A stretch of DNA of 64,000 bases from Pezicula radicicola (GCA_003008705.1 PDUO01000016.1:559975-623974), one strand, 5' to 3'. Shown: positions 12,790 through 25,083, numbered from the stretch's first letter. The notes: generated from the sequence alone by a model not told the origin. Translations and numbers: made by a program.

Positions 12790-13518
12790 AAGTTCAACAC
12801 CCTCCCCTCCTCTCAACTAATATGATCCGAAAAAGCTTGACCACAATCATACAATCTTCTTTTTTTGCCTTTTTTTCCCCAAATCTTTTTCTTTTTTTTC
12901 TCTCTTCTCTCTCTCCCCTTTGTTGCGCGCTCGCTCGCTTATTGTTCCTCACATGTTAGTGTGACCCTTTTTCTCTCTCTCTTAAAGGCAAGAGGTACAA
13001 CCAGCACCAGTCTTTATATAGAAGGGTTGAATTAGCTTTTTTTACCTTGCAACTACTTAAACATATTTTTTTTGTTGAATGGCAAGGTTGTTTAGGAGCA
13101 ATATGTGGGCAACATGATGTTGTATTCTGTGTGGAACTAGTGTGTGGGAATGGGCCTACTTGTAGTAGGAGGATGACCACGTGAATATTCCTGTAATTTA
13201 ACATTATTTAGCAGCTAAAAAATAATGTCATGTTCTTAGCTTAAGGTTAAGGGCCATGCAAAGCACTGGCTCAATATTCAACTATGTACAAAGAAAGGTA
13301 GGCAGGCATCTATCTATCTATTTGTCAAAGGTCAAAGTGCTCCTGACAATCATCATGCGACCATGCGCAGCCAGTCCCAAGCAAGAGGTGGGAAGTATCT
13401 AAATAGGCATGAAACATCAATAGTAAAAGGAAACCACTCTAATACCTCCATGCCCAGAGAAGCATTCCATCCCATTTTACTATCCAACGCCAACGCAATT
13501 GCCCAACTTCCCTCACAA

Positions 13519-15055
13519 TCACATGCCCTTATGACTGTGCCTAAATCTTCCCGGGAAAATTGATCTCTTCGTGTAGACCCCGCCACCGCAATCCCCGAAC
13601 TCTGATTGACATCCACTGCCACAGTATTCGGTAGAGCTACCACACGAACCAGCAGTAGAACAACAGTTCCCAAACGTGCTACCCAAGCACGTGTTTCCTG
13701 AACTTCCTCCACAGGTTCCGTCCTGTGAGATGCTGCTGCTGGCCCCTGGCGAGGAAGAAGGTGATGTAGAAGCCAGTGTGGAAGATGTTGTAGTGGGAGA
13801 GTCTGATACAAGTGTTGATTCCGGTGTAGATGCTGTGGTCGATGCTGCTGGGATGGAGACATAGGTCGAAACAGGTGGGTTGAGATCGGCACCCATACTT
13901 GGAGGGCCGGTGTAGTTGCCTGCGTTGCAAGCATCCACAATACCGCGGCATTTGGCTTCCCAGAGTTTACAGTTCTTGCTTCCAGTCGGCGGTGCAGTAC
14001 CATAGCAAGTTGTGCACTGAGCCCAGCATGCTTTGCTTCCCTAATATATTGTCAGCTATTATGATTTTCATGAGGCTTGTTCAAAACTAGCTCGAGCGTA
14101 CTTACATTCCAGCAACCATCCTGTGTCGAGTACGAGTCGAGCTCTATTCCCCACCAGTTTGCATTTGTCAATATGACATTTTGTGGCAGGAGTCCTTCGT
14201 TTTGAATCACTGTGGGATTATTATTTCCAGAGATAAGCTTCACACTGCTCTCTTTTGACGATGCACTTGTGTAAACCGCAGGACCAAAGTCGGGGTAAGG
14301 GAATCTTGGAGACCAGACATTGAAGAGAACGGAGGGATTGCTGATATTGACGTATCCGGGAATGCTGACAGTGTCTTGTGGAACGGAGATAGCTGTTGAG
14401 TTGAGGAATATCTGAGCGCAGCCAACGTAGAACTGGGGATTTGGAGGTGTCTTGTCGGCTTGATGAAGAGCAAGTACTTCTGGTCGAACGAGATAGTATC
14501 CACCGGCTAGATCGCTTGGTACGTCGACGGAAAGAAAGCCGCCGTTTTGAATCAGCTTTTCAGTGCACCATTGTGAAGTTGTTGAATCATAGGTTTCCTC
14601 CCAAATCTTGAACCAGCCGTCTCCAACAGCAGTGTCATTTATCGCTGAATTAACCGCCTTCATGTAGACAGCGCATGGACCAAGATGGGAAGGGTCAATA
14701 GCCTGGTTGGGAACTTGGGATCCATCAGCCCATTCGCGGAACATGAAGCTAAGCTTTGAGGATTGGTTGACAGGACAAATACGAGCAACACCAATTGTGC
14801 CATCATAACCTGTAGCATGGATTAGTATTAGGTAGGTTGCTGGGAGCCAATGAAACATATGGAGAACTTACCACAGGCCATGTCACTGCTGGCAAGGTCA
14901 TTGATAGGGCTGGTAGCATTGTTTGGGGTCATTGGCATTCGCACGCAGGTTCCGTCGCCCTGATCGACGTCGTTGACAAAGAGCGTAGTAAAGACAGTAT
15001 GCCCAGCAACTGCTTGAGCTGCCACCAGGCCGATGGCGAAGGAGAATATCTTCAT
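13519..15055 (-). CDS. AA9 lytic polysaccharide monooxygenase with C-terminal CBM18
   Basis: Exons 15055-14872, 14809-14106 and 14040-13519 encode 469 aa. An 18-residue signal peptide ends at AVAG, leaving His19 as the mature N terminus, the first ligand of the AA9 copper histidine brace (HTVFTTLFVNDVDQG). The second histidine is in LVRPEVLALHQ and the axial tyrosine is likely in PQFYVGCAQI. A cysteine-rich segment (about 297-335) and a Ser/Thr linker follow, then a chitin-binding type-1 (CBM18, hevein-like) domain at about 403-447 with eight cysteines. AA9 enzymes cleave crystalline cellulose or hemicellulose oxidatively; a CBM18 is unusual because most AA9 carry CBM1. Fungal cell-wall chitin or chitin-rich substrates are therefore a possible target. 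This is a secreted enzyme with no clustered partners. Confidence 0.93.
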
Positions 15056-16080
15056 ACTCTGAATTTGCGAATGAGATCGATCTTCCAAGCGAAAGTGAGC
15101 AAGATGGATGATAGGTTTGAGTGATGATCAATTAGAAAGAACAAAAATTAGAATGAATGAGGAGATTTTAAATGTCTATTTAAAAAGATTGTGATTGTTC
15201 TGCCGTGAATGAGTGCGTTCTTGTGAATGGATCGGATGAGGGTATCAACAAAAACAATGGCGCCTGCCCGTGAATAACTGTTCGCAAGGCAAAAAGTCCA
15301 TATAAAACAATAGAGTCAAAGAAGAGTCAGAATATACTCGGCAAATACGAAGGGGGGCTGTTAGTTATAGAGAATAAAACATTCCCTTGCTAGAAGCCAT
15401 TTGTTTCACTTTAAAATGACGCTATTGTGAGTTTAAACATTCTGAAGATCCCAAAAGACCTTGAACCAACACTTTGGAGCACCAATGACTAGTTGGAATT
15501 GGGGGGGTAGCACCAGCTGACTCCCGTTTTCTGCACAGCACCTAAGCCAGCCCGAGACTGGGTGTGAGGGAAAGCCAATACAAAAGACTCGATGGAGATG
15601 TTTTGAAGCGCTCTTCTCGGCCATTTGAGTTCAAATTTAAGTATGCAGGGAGATGTTCTCGTCTGGAGACGCTCGCAGCCGCCAACGAATCGTGTTGAAT
15701 TTACCATTGTTTCCCGTTTCTAGCCAAGAGTAGCAAAGCTCCATTCAGTTCCAATCAAACGGTTTCCGTAGTCTTTAGGTTGGCCCAAGTTGGGACCGTA
15801 TCCGAGTCGTTTGTCCTTTTTGTTCATGCTTCGTTTCATCTTTTAAGCGCCTGCAAACAAGCGCCGTCCTCATCTGCGCTACCTCACACGTGATCAGATG
15901 CCAAAGGCCTACACTGGGAAAAAGAGAGGAGATTCATTAAGATGAAAGTACATAATCCCCTAGAATACTCCATTCTACCGTTATGCAAAGAATATCCCAG
16001 CACCTCCTGCACTTTCGCTATGCTTGACTTTTTATACACATATGATACATTTCCTTGCGTCCGTTACTCTGTTCGTAGAT
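15056..16080. other. Intergenic, AA9 promoter and Hsp10 3' flank
   Basis: No supported gene. Two short minus-strand frames (15433-15624 and 15489-15707) lack motifs. The 5' flank of the AA9 gene occupies the left part. Confidence 0.5.
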
Positions 16081-16748
16081 TTACTCGTTGATCTTGGCAA
16101 GGATACTTGAAGAAGAGTTAACTTATTGCACCTGCATGGTTCATGGGGAACAGGAGACTTACTCGTGATCTCTAAATAGAGAGTACTCCTCATCTCCAAC
16201 CTTGACTGGTGATCCGCCGTACTGCACATAACAATTAGCAAAAGCCCATCCACTGAGGGATACCCTATATCCATCTATTCAATCGATTGAAATGCAAAAA
16301 TTGTTGCTCTTCCTTCTCAAGCATCTGTACAGCCTTTCGAAGCCGAAAGCTCCAATCCGTAACGGTGACCCGAGCCCAAAGAATGTTCTCAACTCACCTG
16401 AGGAATCAAGACTCTATCCCCAACAGCAACACTGGGAGAAACTCTCTTCCCATCCTTATCTACTCCACCAGGCCCAACGGCCAACACCCTCGCCTCGTTC
16501 AACTCCTTGACACTCGACTCGGGCAAGAAGATGCCTCCTGCTGTCTTCGTCTCGGCCTTGATGCGTTGCACAAGGATACGGTCGAGAAGAGGTGCGAGAG
16601 ACTTGATGGACTTGAGTGCGGTAGTCTAATGGGTAGTTAGTCGATGAATTCCATTAAAAAAGGGACTTTGTTGACATGAACACGAATTAAGCCAATTCAG
16701 CTCGGAATCCGCTCAACGCAATGGACAAATACAGCACCAACTTACCAT
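16081..16748 (-). CDS. HSP10: Mitochondrial 10 kDa chaperonin (Hsp10/GroES)
   Basis: Four exons (16748-16746, 16625-16398, 16221-16163, 16105-16081) give 104 aa, the family's normal size. The sequence shows the GroES fold: SLAPLLDRILVQRIKAETKT at the start, the mobile loop TAGGIFLPESS, then VLAVGPGG, VAVGDRVLIPQYGG and the C-terminal FRDHDILAKINE. It caps Hsp60 in the mitochondrial matrix for protein folding; as in other Hsp10 proteins the N terminus itself probably serves as uncleaved import signal. Odd point: the first coding exon is the ATG alone, followed directly by GTAAGT, so all other residues come from exon 2 on. Several GAA/TTC triplets lie upstream at about 16830-16875 but do not form a clean heat-shock element. 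Confidence 0.95.
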
Positions 16749-17321
16749 TTTGGCAAAGCTTAAAGTGTTTCTAGAGTTTATAGGAAGGTTCGATTTGTTG
16801 TATAGGATTTGTAGAGTTGAGGTGCGCAAGATGAGAATGTCGAAGTTCTACAAAGCTTCTAAGAAATTCTAAGCTCCCTGAGCCTCGATCGCCGGGCCGG
16901 ACTTTAACCGAAGTCTGTGTGTATTAATCACGTGCTAGAACTCATTCTCGGACCGGGAGCTAGTGCTAGGTACCTAGGTACTCTGGTATTTAGGAGGGTA
17001 CAGACTATTCGATATTAAATCTGCGTACGAACAATACTGTACAGCCGAACATGGCTGTAGTTTTATTGACAATAACAAGAAGCTGGCTATTTAGTGGTAA
17101 TCAACGCCGGAGAGCGCCTAGTATCGCAATCCATCTACAGTCCGGCTCCGGAAGGCTATACAATCTACTCTCATGCTCCAACCTGCCACTACATCCTTTC
17201 TATGAGCAGAAGTATGATATCCCATTGCAGAACACTTCCTGATCCGAAACACCGTCATCCATAATGCAATCCCGTCACCTATACACGCCTATGACCTATG
17301 CTCAAATTAATAAATCCCAGC

Positions 17322-20004
17322 TTACTTTTTCTCGGGCTTCTTTTCAGGCTTCTTCTCTGTGTCATGGGGAGGCTCAAGTGTATGCGTGTGTCCTGGAGCT
17401 CTGATAACCTTTCCACCCTCTTCCTCTCGACATATGTTTGTTTCCTTGACCCATTCGTCTGCTAAAATTTCGTTCATTGTAGCTCTCTTCCTCGGGTCCA
17501 ATTCAAGCATACGTCCTATTATGTGCCTGCTCTCCCGTGGGAGTAGCCTCAATAATCGCCATGGTCCTTTGATAGTCTCGGATTTCTTCTCTGGAACCTC
17601 CACGGTCGACCCACTCTTTGAGATGGCTGGTGCCGGGGCTTTTGCAGTAGTTCCGTCAGTATTTGGCGACGTTTGCTTAGAAACTGGTGCAGAGCTCGGC
17701 GCCACATCTCGGGCCGAACTTGACACATCATTACCATGAGAATGTGAGGGATCATCAGATAATCTTCTCATATCGGAACCGGGCGATGGAGGCGATGCAA
17801 AGAGATTAAACGAGTTATCCGTCATTCGTGGTAGCTTCCATGGGAAGCGTCTGAGGGACATGCAGCAATATATAATGGCAAGAGACCATATATCAGCAGG
17901 CTGAGGATCGTACTTTCTCTCATCATAAACTTCCGGGGCCAGATAAGGGTCGGAGCCAACGATACCTGGGAGTTGTTAGGTAATTTTGATATTATGAAAC
18001 ATTGAGAGATACGTACCACTCGCAAGAGTGACGCCGTTTTCGAATGGATACTGGAAAACACTGGCACTACCAAAGTCAATGATTTTCATGATTCCATGCT
18101 CATTGACCACAACGTTGTCGAGCTTCAAATCCCGGTGTGCCAAGCCCATGCTGTGTAGATAAGTGACACCACTTAGAATTTGTAGAAAAGAACAGCTGAT
18201 CTCTGCTTTCGACATTTTCCCCGTCATGACAATGGCAAATAGGTCATAAGGTGCATATTCCATGACTTCATACCATCTCCCTTTCTCCTGTACGATATCC
18301 ATAGTTTCGATTATGTTACCATGGTGGAGGGTAGATCCTACGCAGAACTCGGCAGTGACCTTCTTGTTGTACTCTTTCTCAGATTCGTACGAATGCCTGG
18401 CCCGGAACTCCTTAACAGCAAACATAGTTCCGTCGCCTGGTCGTTTCATTAACTTCACTGAGCCACCTGCCCCGGCTCCGAGTACTTTCCCGAACTTTCC
18501 GTATTTGGATGTTAAACCATGGTCCTCGCCAAAGGGAAGTTGTGTGACACTTTTGTGATGAGGAGGCGTCTTTGTTCCAGACTTCGAGGACGGAGTTGGA
18601 GATGCAGCTCGCTTTGCTTTGTGGTGCCCACCAAACTTGAGGAACCTCTTCAATTCTGACATGGAGCCATGAGGTTTTTGGAGGCTCGAAGAGCTGTCGT
18701 CATGTAGATGTGACATATGGTCCTTTTTGCCAACACTGAGCAAACTAGAATTTCGCTTCTCACTGCGAGATGATCGAGGAAGATCAGTCGATGACGAAGT
18801 TGGTGATGGCCGCTTTGCACTAAGAGCACTAAATTTAAATCGAGGGTCAATAGTATCCAGATTTTTAGACTGAGGAGCTCGCTTATGGGCAGCGTATGGA
18901 TCATTAGCATCTCCGGCGGGAGTAAAAGGTCTGGTGTATATCGACCGGGTAGGACTCGGTTCTCGAGAGGTGGGCACTGAGTCACCAGGTCCAATCGAGA
19001 ATGGGCCGTGATGCTTTGGTACAGTTTCGACGGATTCACCAGACCGACTAGTTGGTCTAGTTGTTACTTGACCAGATGAAGGCGGTCGAGAGGATTCGTA
19101 TGTTGTAGAGGGGGAGGCGCCGGTCGTAGGAGGAGATATCTGTGGGGTTATCTCTTTTGGCTCAACATCTGGTTCTCTTTCAAGCGGAGCTCCCACACTC
19201 TTGGTTCCACCATCAACAGTATCCCGCGATCGCGTCGCCGCTGGGGTAATTGGCGGTGAGTGCATAGAGGTTGGTCGAGGGCTCTGATGAGGTGACGGTC
19301 TCCCAGAAGAGCTCTGCGTGTTATACCTACTTGGTTCGCGCGATCCGTCTTCGTTTGAAGGTACCTAAAAGCGAAGAGTAAGTCAATTGCTTTCAAATAA
19401 TATCGCCTTGTGAAGGTGGGGCTGCCGAGTAGCGTCGTGAGGGTAGATGGACGAGGAATGACTCTTGAAGAGGTATAGCCCACTTGATTCCATGTCTCCC
19501 CTTGTAGACTTGAGATAGAGCATCTGCCAACAGCCTCAAGCTATACAAGGACGGCATTCGCGGATGTAAGAGTCAACGTACCCTCGAAACTGGTAAAGAG
19601 ACAGGCTCAAAAGCAAAATGGCTCATTCGACGTTCTTGAAGATGGGTTCCTCCCAAAGTCTTTGACAATTGTCGTAAATCTTCTTGATCCGCGCCGGATA
19701 TCTGCGGCTGGGATGGCCCTGAATCGAGAGTTTCGAGGCTTTTCTCGGGTTCTATTTCTTCGTTCACAGAGGCGAATCGAACAGTGGGAGATGCAGCGAT
19801 ATCTGTCGTGTCCCGAATGTCAGAGAGCGTGTTGTTCCCGGCGCCTGCAGAGAAATTGTTTTGTTAGCCAATGTAAGTATATGCTTATAAAGAAGGGATG
19901 CTGGGATATGACGGAATAACTGAGTTAACGAGACGAGACGAGACGACTAATCTTTCCAACGTACCAATCGGCCCACCTTCATGCTTTGATTCTTGCTCAG
20001 TCAT
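17322..20004 (-). CDS. HAL4/SAT4-type serine/threonine protein kinase
   Basis: Exons 20004-19965, 19844-19582, 19364-18017 and 17965-17322 join in phase to 764 aa. About 380 N-terminal residues are disordered and rich in S, P and T with several RSP/TP sites. The kinase domain begins near residue 385: glycine loop GAGAGGSV, lysine in FAVKEF, catalytic [11 protein letters not shown] motif in IIDFGSAS and APE in YLAPEVY. A large low-complexity insert lies in the C-lobe after [12 protein letters not shown], before [12 protein letters not shown] and the terminal lobe [12 protein letters not shown]. The tail is a lysine-rich PEKK repeat. This layout is typical of the fungal Hal4/Sat4/Hal5 group, which in yeast stabilises plasma-membrane nutrient and potassium transporters. 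All catalytic residues are present. The final intron splits the activation segment. Confidence 0.93.
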
Positions 20005-21572
20005 TTTGCATATGCTTGTGCAAGAAGAAGAGTTTCGTGTAGACACTAAGCCGGAGAATATCCTATGAGGTGTTGACTGAGGGGGGAGCTCAGAGACAGA
20101 ATTTTGAGTAGCTAGTGGGGCGGCTTTGGCGGGACGACGCTGGACCGAATACAGAGGGATACGGAGATACGGAATAGATTGATGCTTGATAAGGGAGATG
20201 GTGTGGATGGTATAGATGGGTGTCTAGGTAGCAGGCCAGCCAATAATGGCAATAATGCCAATCGATATGGGAGAGCAATTAAAAATGGCGGTACTACAAC
20301 AACACTGCGCTGTCCTGCATCTGCGAAGGAGATATGTTCAAGGTTGATAGATGCCCTGGACGGGACTTTGAAGTTCGTGCGGTCCTTCCCCTAAGGAAGG
20401 TGGGTATGTTTGGTGCGCGAGGCGCGACGAAGAATCAGGAATGACGCTTCCTGATACATATACGGTGCCCAAAATGATATTTGAGAACACGTGAATTCTG
20501 CCGGAGTCGTTAACGTGATTTTTTGAGTAGCTAACTGTTCTCCATTTGAGTAACTGAGTTGATTTACGTAACTCGCTTGGTTTAGAAAACTTGCTGAATT
20601 GGAGGAACTCGCTTGATTTAGTCCCTCCCATACCATACACCTTATACGGCGGTGAGCTCAAAGAGGCTACAAGTATCAGTGCCTGCGTCACATATCAATT
20701 GCAGCACCGTACACATATCAAGAGCCGAATGACGAAGAGCTGCGCGATTGCCGGCAAAGCCGTAATCCACTTCATCGAACTTCTAGAACGAGGAATCCGA
20801 AGAGGCGAGCGGCGGTCCAACGGCCAAAAGCCACAATCCTAAGAAATGTTCCTGGATTTCGCGGAAAGGATGCTCCTGACTCTTGCTTGTGACTTGACTC
20901 GCAGCGGTTTTTTTGTTCAACCGATTACGCGACTAGCGGAGTTGAGTGAGTAGAAGGCCGGAGTAAATCTGGAGCACGGCATTATCAGACGGATACGAAA
21001 GTATGATAACGGCTTACAAGCGCTTCGAGTGAGTTTATGGCATTCTCCCTGCTGTCAATTATGGTTCATATTTCCCTCTCTTTTTTTTTCTGGCATGAAG
21101 ATCTCTTTTCTCTTCACTGGGGTAATACGCCGAGCCTACCCATAATTTGGATGGCGAGTAGCAAGATCAGATGGGGATGTCAAAGCAAACGGCCCGGCTA
21201 TGAACAAAACCAACGGCGTACTGCACAACCTCTAGTACCTTATTGACTACAAACTCTCTTCTACTACCATACCGTACACAGCTGGAAAGAGGAATTTAGC
21301 GAACTCTACCAACCTAGACTTAAGCCCCAAACCGAACTACAATTGGGACTTCAACACTGCACCCACAACTTATGCAGCTTCAGCAGGTGGTAATACCCAA
21401 TGCACCGACCTCATAATTAGCACTCCTTATTCTTGATACAATACAAATTCTCATATCTTTACAACAGAGCCAATTCACCTCTCCTGATCAGATTCCAATG
21501 TGAACCGTCCTAAACCCAACGCCAGCGCAATGTCGAAAGACAAATTTTGATACAACCCCCTTTTTTGTAGCC
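20005..21572. other. Intergenic, kinase promoter
   Basis: No supported gene; open frames up to 117 codons have no family features. Contains one copy of the dispersed AGTTACTC repeat (20520-20625). Confidence 0.5.
20520..20625. repeat. Dispersed AGTTACTC-type short repeat, diverged copy
   Basis: Successive pieces GAGTAACTGAGTTGATTTA, CGTAACTCGCTTGGTTTAG and GGAACTCGCTTGATTTAG are diverged tandem units of the family described in the findings. They lie in the promoter side of the HAL4-like kinase. Confidence 0.6.
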
Positions 21573-22151
21573 CTAAGGTACCACAGTCACACCCACAGTC
21601 TTTGCTTGGGCAATGACAGTCTTGCAAAGTCCCTCCAAAGACAGACCAGACAGCCGTAGTTCTGATTGCTTGATCTTTGCGATTTCGTATACGTGTTTCA
21701 GGCTGATTGTCCCTACGCTTTCCTTCCCAGGATTCATGGCTCCTCTTAGTTTCCCTTTGCGAAGCTCTACCCCCGCCGCGGTGAGGAGGAGATAAGATGT
21801 AGATGGTGTGCGGAGTTCGAAATGGAAGGATCTGTCGGGTCGTACAGTGACTCTTGCTGGTATCGGTATGCCAGTTGTCATATGTGCTGTTCTTGCATTG
21901 AACTCCTACGAACTGGTCAGCGAGCTGGTTGCGAAAATCGGTGATGTATCCAATCTGTCTTGACTCGGGAAAGCTCAGAGCCGCAGTGCTTCTTTTGAAG
22001 TGCTCAAGTGAGATGTCCGTACCTTGCAAAAGTCCATTGACTTTACACCTTTACTTCCGAGCGCAGGTCCTACTGGCGGACTAGGACTTGCCTGACCGGC
22101 GCCCACAATCAGCTTCACAATCTGGTCCGTTGCCGCTCTTGCTTTCGACAT
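21573..22151 (-). CDS. MRPL19: Mitochondrial large-subunit ribosomal protein uL11m
   Basis: Exons 22151-22023 and 21905-21573 give 153 aa. It shows the L11 signature: [20 protein letters not shown] with MDFCKEFNART in the N-terminal domain, and a C-terminal RNA-binding domain with [18 protein letters not shown] and [19 protein letters not shown]11 binds the GTPase-associated region of the large rRNA. The basic N-terminal extension before the domain is very short, as in other fungal mitochondrial L11 proteins. It is divergent from SVF1, with 439 bp between the two start codons. Confidence 0.94.
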
Positions 22152-22590
22152 GTTGACTGGGCTTGGTTTAGACGTGAGGAATGGCTGTATGAAGTCGGCC
22201 AAATATTTTTGACGATCGAGTCTTCGCTGCCTAGTATCTAAGGCTTTATAAATTAGGGTCGTCATCGAAAACAGCCAATTCTCGTGCTCGCATTCGACAA
22301 CACTTGCATTACGAATTTGATACCGAACATTGTATATTATAAATAGGCTAATATGCAATACGCTCCAAGCATAATATTTACGTCCCTCAGTTTTTACAGC
22401 GGACACCTGACGATGCTCAACATGGTGGCTTTACTCAGGGATACTGACGTAGCAAGGCTAAGGTAGCACCAGAGGGCGGTGGGGTGTGAGAGGCGGTCTC
22501 TCGCATTTTATCAGACAGAATTTGGTACAAATTCTAAACAACTCTACCTATTTTTACCTAACAAGAACCACCTACATACACTCTTTCAAG
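22152..22590. promoter_or_regulatory. Divergent promoter, uL11m / SVF1
   Basis: 439 bp between two start codons reading outward, with no other feature. It is inferred to hold both promoters; I can assign no specific site. Confidence 0.5.
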
Positions 22591-23908
22591 ATGATGAACT
22601 GGGCTAAACAAACGTAAGAACCCTACCTGCTCTTACACCAAGTTCATATAGTAGATGGGCCTAACATGATCATCAACGGCAAAGGCTTGCCAATGTGGCA
22701 GGCACCCAGGAACCGATCTATGGCCCTTCAGCCATCCAGTCTGTAGCAGAGCAAGCCAAAACGACCCCGTACACCGAGCTCACGAAGAAGGACTTGACAT
22801 GGGCTGCTATGGATTCAACAAGTGTGGAGACACAGAGTTTCTACCTGATGGCGGATAGCGGTCATATTGCTTTGGCTCAGGTTATCTACAGCAACGTTGC
22901 GTAGGTCTCGCGGAATTTTGCATATCGATCCTTGCTGATAAAATATAAGTGGTCTTCGAACAACTTGCCAATTCAATACTAAAATATTCTATCCTGGTGG
23001 TTCCAAGCCCAACCTCTGGTCGTCGGACCAACTATCAAACATTGAATTTAGCGAGGACAAGACCAATTTTTACGCTGAGAATTGTGCTCTTGAGCTTTCG
23101 GAAGATGGGACCTCCTATTCGATCAAATCTATGACGAACGAAGCATCTATCGTTAATATTACCGTAACACGAACAGCCCCAGGATTCCAGGTTGGCAAGG
23201 ATGGGAAGACATACTATGGTACTGATCCTAAGCAGCCATGGGGATCGATGAGACATGCCTTCTGGCCAAGGAATACTGTTGAGGGTTCAATTGTGACCAA
23301 GGATGGACCGATTGATTTCAAAGGAAAGGCACTTTTCGTACATGCTCTCCAAGGCATGAAGCCCCATCACGCAGCAGCAAAATGGAGTTTTGTCGATTTT
23401 CAAAGCCCAACTTTCTCTGCGATTATGATGGAATATACTACGCCTGCCTCCTACGGAACTACAGTTGTTAATGTAGGCGGTCTTGTTAGAGATGGGGAGA
23501 TCATCTGTGCTGGTTCATCCAACGCGGCAACCCATGTTAGCGTAAAGCCTGACCCCGATAATGACTGGCCAATGCCGCAAACTGTCAAGTTTACCTGGAG
23601 TGGCGCAACTAAGGATGGCAAGCTAGTGGAGGCTTATATCGAAGGCTCTTTGGAAGAGAATCTTGATAGGGTGGACGTCATGGCAGAGGTTCCTGGCTTT
23701 GTGAAGAACATTGTTTCAGCAGCAGCTGGTACGAAGCCGTACATTTACCAAGTAAGCTCTTCTTCATTCATATCAGGTCAAAGAAAGTTGACAAAAAGTT
23801 TAGTACTCCCCAAGCAAAATCCCAGTGTCATTGAAGATCAAAATTGGAGACGAGGAAACTACGGAACAGGGAATTCTGTTTAGTGAGGCAACTTTTATAT
23901 CTGCATGA
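22591..23908 (+). CDS. SVF1: Survival factor 1 (Svf1)
   Basis: Exons 22591-22613, 22685-22900, 22950-23751 and 23804-23908 encode 381 aa, normal for fungal Svf1. The N terminus [14 protein letters not shown] is an amphipathic helix like that which anchors yeast Svf1 to Golgi membranes; then [17 protein letters not shown] and the two lipocalin-like halves with [25 protein letters not shown] and [19 protein letters not shown]. The C terminus reads [19 protein letters not shown]. Svf1 supports survival under oxidative and cold stress, and yeast work links it to ceramide transfer from ER to Golgi. Acceptors of introns 1 and 2 are AAG rather than the more common CAG/TAG, but frame and family match make them secure. 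Confidence 0.93.
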
Positions 23909-24292
23909 TTTGCATGGCTTGCTTTGTTGCATCGGTTTCGATACGGCGTTGAGTAGACGATTTATTACTCGCTTGGGCATTAAAGTCGGCAAACTATTTT
24001 ATGGCCTTTAGGTTAGTACTAATAGAGTCTCTTGATAAGATTCGAATTACTTTTATGATACTCGAATCGTTACCCTGCTATCTTGATTTTGTGCCACATA
24101 ATTTTGACTCGGGGTGGACGTCTTCACCTTTGAATTGTGATTGCTTCCCCGCACCACTGCTCAACTGCTTTCTCGCTTATTTACATAAGGACGGCCTCGA
24201 CGCGCTTCTAGGACCTTGAACCTCAACCTCATATCGCGGACTTTCCCCTCCAAACCTAACTCCACAACAACACTATCTTCAAAGCGCGAAGT
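23909..24292. other. Intergenic, SVF1 to H4 variant
   Basis: 384 bp with the SVF1 3' flank and the promoter of the histone H4 variant. No other feature seen. Confidence 0.5.
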
Positions 24293-25083
24293 ATGCCTCC
24301 ATTCAATACTCCAGCACGCCGTGCCATGGGTGGCGCATTCCTTAACCGTCCTAGCTCTGCTGGCGGAAGTGCTAGACCCACATTGAGTGGGAAAGGTGTC
24401 TTGGGTTCGGGAGGGAAGGGTAGAGGAGCAGGAGGACGTGGAGTTGGTATCAGCAGAATGAAGAGGCAAAGAAAGCTATCAAAAGTGCGTACCAGCCTCT
24501 AGCTTCTAAGAAATATCCAAACCACGAAGTAATATTGACTTGAGATCTACTCATAGGACACAATACAGGGCATCACAAAGGGTGACATACGGTACGAAAT
24601 TACACCTACTATCCAATTATCCTGTAGCACATATCGACCATGCGATTATTTCACAATTCAGTCGCTGATACAATAACTTCATAGACGGATGGCGAGACGT
24701 GGAGGTGTCAAGCGGATCAGCGCGACAATATATACCGATATTCGACAGGCTATGAAGGAGCACATGGAAAAGGTAAGAGCTCGGCTCGAAACACATTACA
24801 TCTAGATTAAGCTGTAACTTGAGCTGTTGTGTATTCCTATTACTGCTGTATATTCGGCTAACTTTATCAGATCCTCCGAGATGTTGCTTACATCGTAGAG
24901 TACCAACAGAGGAAGACTGTGACTGTGACAGACGTAATTATGCTTCTCTAACCTAAATTAATGTTATTCGTCATCTAACATCCAATACAGGTTATCTTCG
25001 TTCTTAAGAAACAAGGACGCCCGATTTATGGATTTGACGCTGATAGCCATACGCCGGGTCGCTACGCTAAGAGAATCTCATAA
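24293..25083 (+). CDS. Divergent histone H4 variant with extended tails
   Basis: Five exons (24293-24484, 24557-24591, 24685-24772, 24871-24933, 24991-25083) give 156 aa, against 102-103 for canonical H4. The histone fold is clear: KRQRKLSKDTIQGITKGDIR, the RMARRGGVKRIS motif, IYTDIRQAMKEHMEK, ILRDVAYIVEYQQRKTVTVTD, and KKQGRPIYGFDA. It differs from canonical H4 at many positions that are nearly invariant in eukaryotes. There is an N-terminal extension of about 30 residues before a glycine/lysine-rich tail, and about 18 residues (ending GRYAKRIS) beyond the usual C terminus. Neurospora has a described H4 variant (hH4v) of this general kind, so a conserved filamentous-fungal variant is the best assignment. 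The role is unknown. It is not paired with an H3 gene as canonical H4 genes usually are. Confidence 0.9.

Larger units (their letters stand above)
11011..13518. other. AT-rich intergenic region with repeats
   Basis: No intact gene. About 11.3-12.2 kb is AT-rich with many stop codons in all frames. It is followed by degenerate ACTACTACGCCA repeats, an exon-like relic and a pyrimidine-rich tract (about 12850-12930). The last part is the 3' flank of the minus-strand AA9 gene. The composition is compatible with an old degraded (RIP-like) insertion, but I cannot identify its origin. Confidence 0.5.
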
